7,359 nucleotides of DNA from Zhenhengia stercoravium (GTDB lineage: Bacteria > Bacillota > Clostridia > Lachnospirales > Cellulosilyticaceae). The stretch spans positions 1 to 7,359 of the forward strand of contig JAHLFD010000253.1 of assembly GCA_018883975.1 (NCBI GenBank), read 5' to 3'. Positions 4,189 through 7,359 of this stretch are shown here, one piece after another. The notes beneath the pieces are model-generated. The model was not told the origin of the DNA, made no database searches, and saw only the letters and a list, made by a program, of their open reading frames with translations. Every line of letters starts with the position of its first letter. The stretch's first letter is position 1. Both the position numbers and the translations under genes were made by a program.

Positions 4189-6111
4189 TTATTTATAAGT
4201 TACATTAACTCTAATAGTATCTATTTCATGTTTAGATGTTGCTTTTACAGTAAGTTTACCTTCTACTGTAAGTTCTTTTTCACCAACTGTGATATCCACG
4301 CCAAGGATATCTAAGATATCTGCAAATCTTTCTTGAGCTTCTTTAATATCTTCATTAGTTACTTTTGCTCTTACTTCTTTTGCTGCCTCTAAAAGATCAC
4401 CTACTTTAATAGCAGACCCTTGGTAACCTGCAACAAATCCGAAAGCTTTGTCTAATAATGCTTCAGCTCTTTCTCTTTCTGCTGGAGTAAGGTTAACAGA
4501 TTGAAGTAATTCTTTTGCAGTTTCTTTGTGAGCAGCTACCATTGCTTGTAAATCTTCTACATCATAAGCTGTACCTGGTTTTAATTCTGTAGAATATTTA
4601 TCAGTTACTCCAACTGTTAAAGTATCAATACCATGATCTTCAATAGCTGTAATAGTTTCGATAACAGCATCTTTATCAAATGTAACACCATTTACTGTTA
4701 CTTTATTGTTTTGGCTATCTACCACTGCAGATACTTTATTACCTGTAATTGCTACTTTTACTGGTGTATCTTTGCCTTGTAATTTAACTTGAATTGCACT
4801 GACATTAATTGCTTTATCTGTATCAGTGTTACTGCTGCTGCTGCCGCCACCGCCGCCACCGCCAGATTCTGGGTATTTAGGTAATACTGTTACATCTTTA
4901 CCTACTACAACTTTATCTTTGTTGTATTTAAAGCCTTTTTTAAGCTCTAAACCATTTGCTTCAACAATGATATTTTTGATTTGGCTCTTTTCCCCTCTAC
5001 CACGAAGGATTGTGTTTACAGCATCTTTTTTGATTGTTAATGTGTTAATGGTTACACCATCTACAAGTACAAGTTCTGTAGTTTTGTTGATGATAACTTC
5101 TTCGATTTTTAAAGTTCCTACAAGTTGTGGTTCAGCTGCACCATCTACTACTACTTTGCTAAGGCTAACAGCGTTACCTTCGAGAATAGCTGTAGATGCA
5201 AGTGTAACAGTTCCTTTTACTTCAACTAAGTTGCCAAGTAATACGCAAACTGGGTTTTTACCTGCTTTATCTACAATAATGTTGTTAAGTTTTGATTGAC
5301 CAAGTACATGTACAGTGCTTACACCGCCACCTTCAACAATAACATCCCCAAGTACAGTTACGTTGTTAAGTTTTACATCACCTTCGCCAATACCTTCTGC
5401 AAGGTAAAGGTTACCTGTAATCGTCATATCTTTAAGTTCTACATCTTTTGTGTTTACTACAAGATTTCCTTCGATGTCTTGTGAGTATACGCCTGCTACA
5501 TTTACAAGGTCAGCTGTAATTTTGTCAACCATTGTTACAGCTTCTGCACGTGTAAGAGATGCAGTTGGTCTAAATGTACCATCTGGGTTACCATTTAAGT
5601 AGCCACCTGCTACTAAGCTTGCAATTTCAGCTTCTGCCCAATCAGAGATTTGAGCTTGGTCTTTGAATGTCACATTTGTTTCTTTAGCTGCTACTTTGTA
5701 AGCTTTTGCAATCGCGTAAGCTGCTTCTTCACGAGTTGCTTCTTGATTTGGTTTGAATGTACCATCTTCATAGTCATTCATAATCCCTGCAGATGATACT
5801 TTTGCGATATCTGATGCATACCATTTAGTAGCTTCTACATCTGTGTATTTTTCTGCTGCTGATGTATCTGTTAAACCAAACACTCTTACGATAATTGCCG
5901 CTAATTCCCCACGAGTCACTTTGTTGTTTGGTTTGAAAGTTCCATCTTCATAACCTTCAAGCACTTCTTTTTCTGACCACTTTGTAATAGCTTCCTTCGC
6001 CCAGTGGTTGTCATAGTCTGCTGCATAAGTTACAACTGGTACAGCTGTTGCCATAATTGTAGCAGCTGCAGTTGTTGCAAGCACTTTTTTTAATCTAAGA
6101 TTTAGTCGCAT
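4189..6111 (-). CDS. SLH-domain S-layer-type protein with beta-solenoid-like region and Gly/Ser linker
   Basis: A 640-residue exported protein, probably an abundant surface-layer component. Residues 1-30 are a signal peptide (RLNLRLKK, Ala/Thr-rich core, likely cut near VTYA|AD). SLH domains lie at about 33-80, 88-140 and 148-199, with TRGE (66-69), TREE (126-129) and TRAE (187-190). Together they should anchor it to secondary cell-wall polysaccharide. Residues about 207-405 are strand-rich, with repeated turns (GNLVVN, DVELKDMTITGNLYL, GIGEGDVKLNNVTVLG, then shorter degenerate units), consistent with a beta-solenoid. A linker of seven Gly and four Ser (417-427) separates this from a C-terminal region (about 432-640) made of beta strands, a charged helical stretch (about 518-600) and closing strands. 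It has a single Cys (289). The ATG at 6111 has AGGAGG (6118-6123) at 6 nt spacing. A well-formed promoter, a leader hairpin and a private terminator indicate a monocistronic, probably highly expressed gene. Whether it is the main S-layer subunit or another wall protein cannot be told from sequence alone. Confidence 0.93.
   Translation of the reverse strand: MRLNLRLKKVLATTAAATIMATAVPVVTYAADYDNHWAKEAITKWSEKEVLEGYEDGTFKPNNKVTRGELAAIIVRVFGLTDTSAAEKYTDVEATKWYASDIAKVSSAGIMNDYEDGTFKPNQEATREEAAYAIAKAYKVAAKETNVTFKDQAQISDWAEAEIASLVAGGYLNGNPDGTFRPTASLTRAEAVTMVDKITADLVNVAGVYSQDIEGNLVVNTKDVELKDMTITGNLYLAEGIGEGDVKLNNVTVLGDVIVEGGGVSTVHVLGQSKLNNIIVDKAGKNPVCVLLGNLVEVKGTVTLASTAILEGNAVSLSKVVVDGAAEPQLVGTLKIEEVIINKTTELVLVDGVTINTLTIKKDAVNTILRGRGEKSQIKNIIVEANGLELKKGFKYNKDKVVVGKDVTVLPKYPESGGGGGGGSSSSNTDTDKAINVSAIQVKLQGKDTPVKVAITGNKVSAVVDSQNNKVTVNGVTFDKDAVIETITAIEDHGIDTLTVGVTDKYSTELKPGTAYDVEDLQAMVAAHKETAKELLQSVNLTPAERERAEALLDKAFGFVAGYQGSAIKVGDLLEAAKEVRAKVTNEDIKEAQERFADILDILGVDITVGEKELTVEGKLTVKATSKHEIDTIRVNVTYK
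4831..4866 (-). repeat. GC-rich trinucleotide run encoding the Ser-Gly7-Ser4 linker
   Basis: Twelve codons of GGN (4843-4863) and AGC/AGT (4831-4842) type form a short imperfect triplet repeat within an otherwise AT-rich gene. On the plus strand it reads as four CTG-type triplets followed by alternating CCG and CCA triplets. It encodes a flexible hinge between the solenoid-like part and the C-terminal domain (residues 416-427). In-frame slippage would change the linker length without breaking the protein. Confidence 0.85.
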
Positions 6112-6141
6112 CTTACTCCTCCTTAATACTTTTAAACATTT

Positions 6142-6157
6142 TTGTACTATTGTACAA
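6142..6157 (-). promoter_or_regulatory. Hairpin at the predicted 5' end of the S-layer mRNA leader
   Basis: TTGTAC (6142-6147) and GTACAA (6152-6157) form a perfect 6-bp inverted repeat with a 4-nt loop. Given the promoter at 6171-6199, transcription should start near 6164, so this hairpin would begin about 6-7 nt from the mRNA 5' end and end about 20 nt before the ribosome binding site. 5'-terminal hairpins stabilise some long-lived mRNAs (for example aprE and ompA leaders). The alternative is a protein-binding palindrome just downstream of the promoter. Confidence 0.45.
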
Positions 6158-6170
6158 TAATACTCTAATA

Positions 6171-6199
6171 ATTTTATCTTAACACTTCGTATTAATCAA
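6171..6199 (-). promoter_or_regulatory. Sigma-A-type promoter of the 640-residue SLH protein gene
   Basis: On the minus strand, TTGATT (6194-6199) and TAAAAT (6171-6176) are separated by exactly 17 nt, close to the TTGACA/TATAAT consensus. The predicted start point near 6164 leaves a leader of about 53 nt before ATG 6111. It lies downstream of the galE terminator, so the gene has its own transcript. Confidence 0.65.
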
Positions 6200-6241
6200 C
6201 CTTTTTATACATAATATTCCCACTATATCCCCTTTTAGCTG

Positions 6242-6295
6242 AAAAAAAAGAAGCCATAAGTGTATCCCTTTTACTTCATTTTACACTTATGACTT
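6242..6295 (-). terminator. Rho-independent terminator after galE
   Basis: Arms at 6251-6264 and 6282-6295 form a 10-bp perfect core (CATAAGTGTA / TACACTTATG), one mismatch, then AAG/CTT, around a 17-nt loop. On the minus strand the stem is followed by a T8 run (complement of 6242-6249). The hairpin begins about 15 nt past the galE stop codon. Confidence 0.88.
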
Positions 6296-6309
6296 CCTAT
6301 TACTATTAT

Positions 6310-7308
6310 TTATTTTCTATTACACATGTATCTCCAAGAGTCTTGGCACATATCGTCAATATTCTTTGTCGCTTCCCATCCGAGAAGTTCTTTTGCTTTC
6401 TTAGTTTCTGCATAGCATTCTGCAATGTCACCAGCTCGTCTTGGTGCAATGCGGTAAGCTACTGGTCTGCCACTTGCTTTTTCAAAAGCTTTTACCATTT
6501 GGAGTACGCTATAGCCATTTCCTGTACCTAAGTTATAAGCGTCAATGCCTGTTTCACCAAGGATTTTTTCAATTGCTTTAACGTGGCCTTTAGCAAGGTC
6601 TACCACGTGGATGTAGTCACGTACACCTGTACCGTCTACTGTTGGGTAGTCATCTCCAAATACGTTAAGGGCTTCAAGCTCACCTACTGCTACTTTTGCA
6701 ATATAAGGAAGTAAGTTGTTTGGAATGCCGTTTGGTTCTTCACCGATAAGGCCTGATTCATGTGCCCCAATTGGGTTGAAGTAACGAAGAAGTGCTACGC
6801 TCCACTCGTTGTCTGCTGCATAGACATCTTTAAGGATGTTTTCTGTCATCAATTTTGTAGCGCCGTAAGGATTAGTTGTAGAAGTTGGGAAGCTTTCATT
6901 AATTGGTACTGAAGCTGGATCTCCGTATACTGTAGCTGATGAGCTAAATACTAACTTTTTAGCATGATGCTTCGCCATAACTTCACAAAGAATGATTGTG
7001 CTCATTAAGTTGTTATGGTAGTAAGCTAAAGGTTTCTCACAAGATTCGCCTACTGCTTTAAATCCTGCAAAGTGAATAGCTGCTTCAATTTTATGCTCTG
7101 TAAAAATACGTTCAAGTAAGTCTTTATCTTTTACGTCTCCCTCATAAAAAGCAAAGTCTTTGCCTGAAATATGTTTGATCTTATCCAGTACACTTGGGTT
7201 AGAATTGCTAAAATCATCAATAATAACAATTTCATATCCTGCATCTAATAACTCGACGCATGTGTGACTTCCAATATAACCTGCACCACCTGTTACTAAT
7301 ATCGCCAT
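6310..7308 (-). CDS. galE: UDP-glucose 4-epimerase
   Basis: GalE interconverts UDP-glucose and UDP-galactose with bound NAD in the cytoplasm (Leloir pathway; also supplies UDP-galactose for surface glycans). The protein is 332 residues from the start chosen here, normal for the family. Visible are the NAD-binding TGGAGYIGSH (6-15), the DD(F)SNS segment after the second strand, the HFAGFKAVGES block (79-89), FSSSATVYGD with the catalytic Ser near 124, the YGATK motif giving Tyr148 and Lys152 of the Y-x3-K pair, RYFNPIGAHESGLIGE, and GVRDYIHVVDLA near the C-terminal third. The match to canonical bacterial GalE is extensive, so a plain 4-epimerase is preferred; activity on UDP-GlcNAc as well cannot be excluded. 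I place the start at 7308 rather than 7314: AGGAGG (7317-7322) is 8 nt from ATG 7308 but only 2 nt from ATG 7314. No complete promoter can be recognised in the 37 nt left before the window edge. Its neighbours are surface-protein and polysaccharide genes, not galactose catabolism genes. Confidence 0.96.
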   Translation of the reverse strand: MAILVTGGAGYIGSHTCVELLDAGYEIVIIDDFSNSNPSVLDKIKHISGKDFAFYEGDVKDKDLLERIFTEHKIEAAIHFAGFKAVGESCEKPLAYYHNNLMSTIILCEVMAKHHAKKLVFSSSATVYGDPASVPINESFPTSTTNPYGATKLMTENILKDVYAADNEWSVALLRYFNPIGAHESGLIGEEPNGIPNNLLPYIAKVAVGELEALNVFGDDYPTVDGTGVRDYIHVVDLAKGHVKAIEKILGETGIDAYNLGTGNGYSVLQMVKAFEKASGRPVAYRIAPRRAGDIAECYAETKKAKELLGWEATKNIDDMCQDSWRYMCNRK

Positions 7309-7316
7309 GCTCATGC

Positions 7317-7322
7317 CCTCCT
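7317..7322 (-). promoter_or_regulatory. Ribosome binding site that favours the galE start at 7308
   Basis: AGGAGG on the minus strand is 8 nt before ATG 7308 and 2 nt before the alternative ATG 7314. Normal spacing is about 5-9 nt, so the inner ATG is the likely start; the result begins MAILVTGGAG, typical for the family. Confidence 0.75.
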
Positions 7323-7359
7323 AAATAAATATAATTTTACTAAATTTTTTACTCTATTC

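Noticed and set aside
4826..5299. Plus-strand open frame of 157 codons opposite the S-layer gene
   Set aside because: It is antisense to a strongly supported protein. Its Leu-rich start and poly-Pro stretch are only the reverse reading of the Ser/Gly linker, and it has no sensible domain.
5296..5484. Plus-strand open frame of 62 codons in the S-layer gene
   Set aside because: Antisense shadow of the solenoid-like region; no start signals or recognisable motif.
6289..6531. Plus-strand open frame of 80 codons
   Set aside because: Mirror of the galE 3' end, rich in Ser, Phe and Cys, with no coding signature.
7315..7359. Promoter for galE at the right edge
   Set aside because: The region has AT-rich -10-like stretches, but no -35 at correct spacing is visible within the 45 nt available.

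Overview
The window is AT-rich, and all six complete genes plus one partial gene are read from the minus strand (right to left). It looks like a surface-layer and exopolysaccharide locus of a low-GC, Gram-positive-type Firmicute. The support for this is AGGAGG-type ribosome binding sites, Rho-independent terminators, two proteins with triple SLH domains, and a split Wzz-like adaptor plus cytoplasmic tyrosine kinase, which is the Gram-positive arrangement. An anaerobic clostridium of the Lachnospirales type (for example a Cellulosilyticum relative) would fit, but that placement is an impression from protein style and not a demonstrated match.

Layout in transcription order. (1) galE, UDP-glucose 4-epimerase (7308-6310), closed by a strong terminator. 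(2) A 640-residue SLH protein (6111-4189), probably a main S-layer or abundant cell-surface protein, with its own promoter, a hairpin near the predicted mRNA 5' end, and its own terminator. (3) A second, paralogous SLH protein of 503 residues (4015-2504), translationally coupled to (4) an unrecognised 209-residue single-pass membrane protein (2494-1865), followed by a terminator. (5) A Wzz/YveK-type chain-length determinant and kinase adaptor (1780-1082) and (6) its partner CpsD/CapB-type tyrosine kinase (1067-306), followed by a terminator. (7) The first 35 codons of a DegT/DnrJ/EryC1/StrS aminotransferase (105-1), which runs off the left edge and probably opens a sugar-biosynthesis or polysaccharide gene set.

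How they may work together (inference): GalE and the aminotransferase supply or modify nucleotide sugars. The Wzz-like protein and the tyrosine kinase control polymer length or export. The two SLH proteins bind the cell-wall polysaccharide and form or decorate the surface layer. The membrane protein coupled to the second SLH protein is the least understood component. The main corrections made here are start sites: galE and the Wzz-like gene both have a better start downstream of the longest reading frame. The long Wzz start falls immediately after a terminator hairpin and has no ribosome binding site.

No RNA genes, CRISPR arrays, insertion sequences, attachment sites or origins were seen. No gene-free stretch exceeds about 200 bases. 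The plus-strand open frames are shadows of the minus-strand genes. I found no clear evidence of a wholly new system. The best candidates for something undescribed are the SLH protein plus membrane-protein pair, and the terminator standing in front of the Wzz/kinase pair with no obvious promoter behind it.
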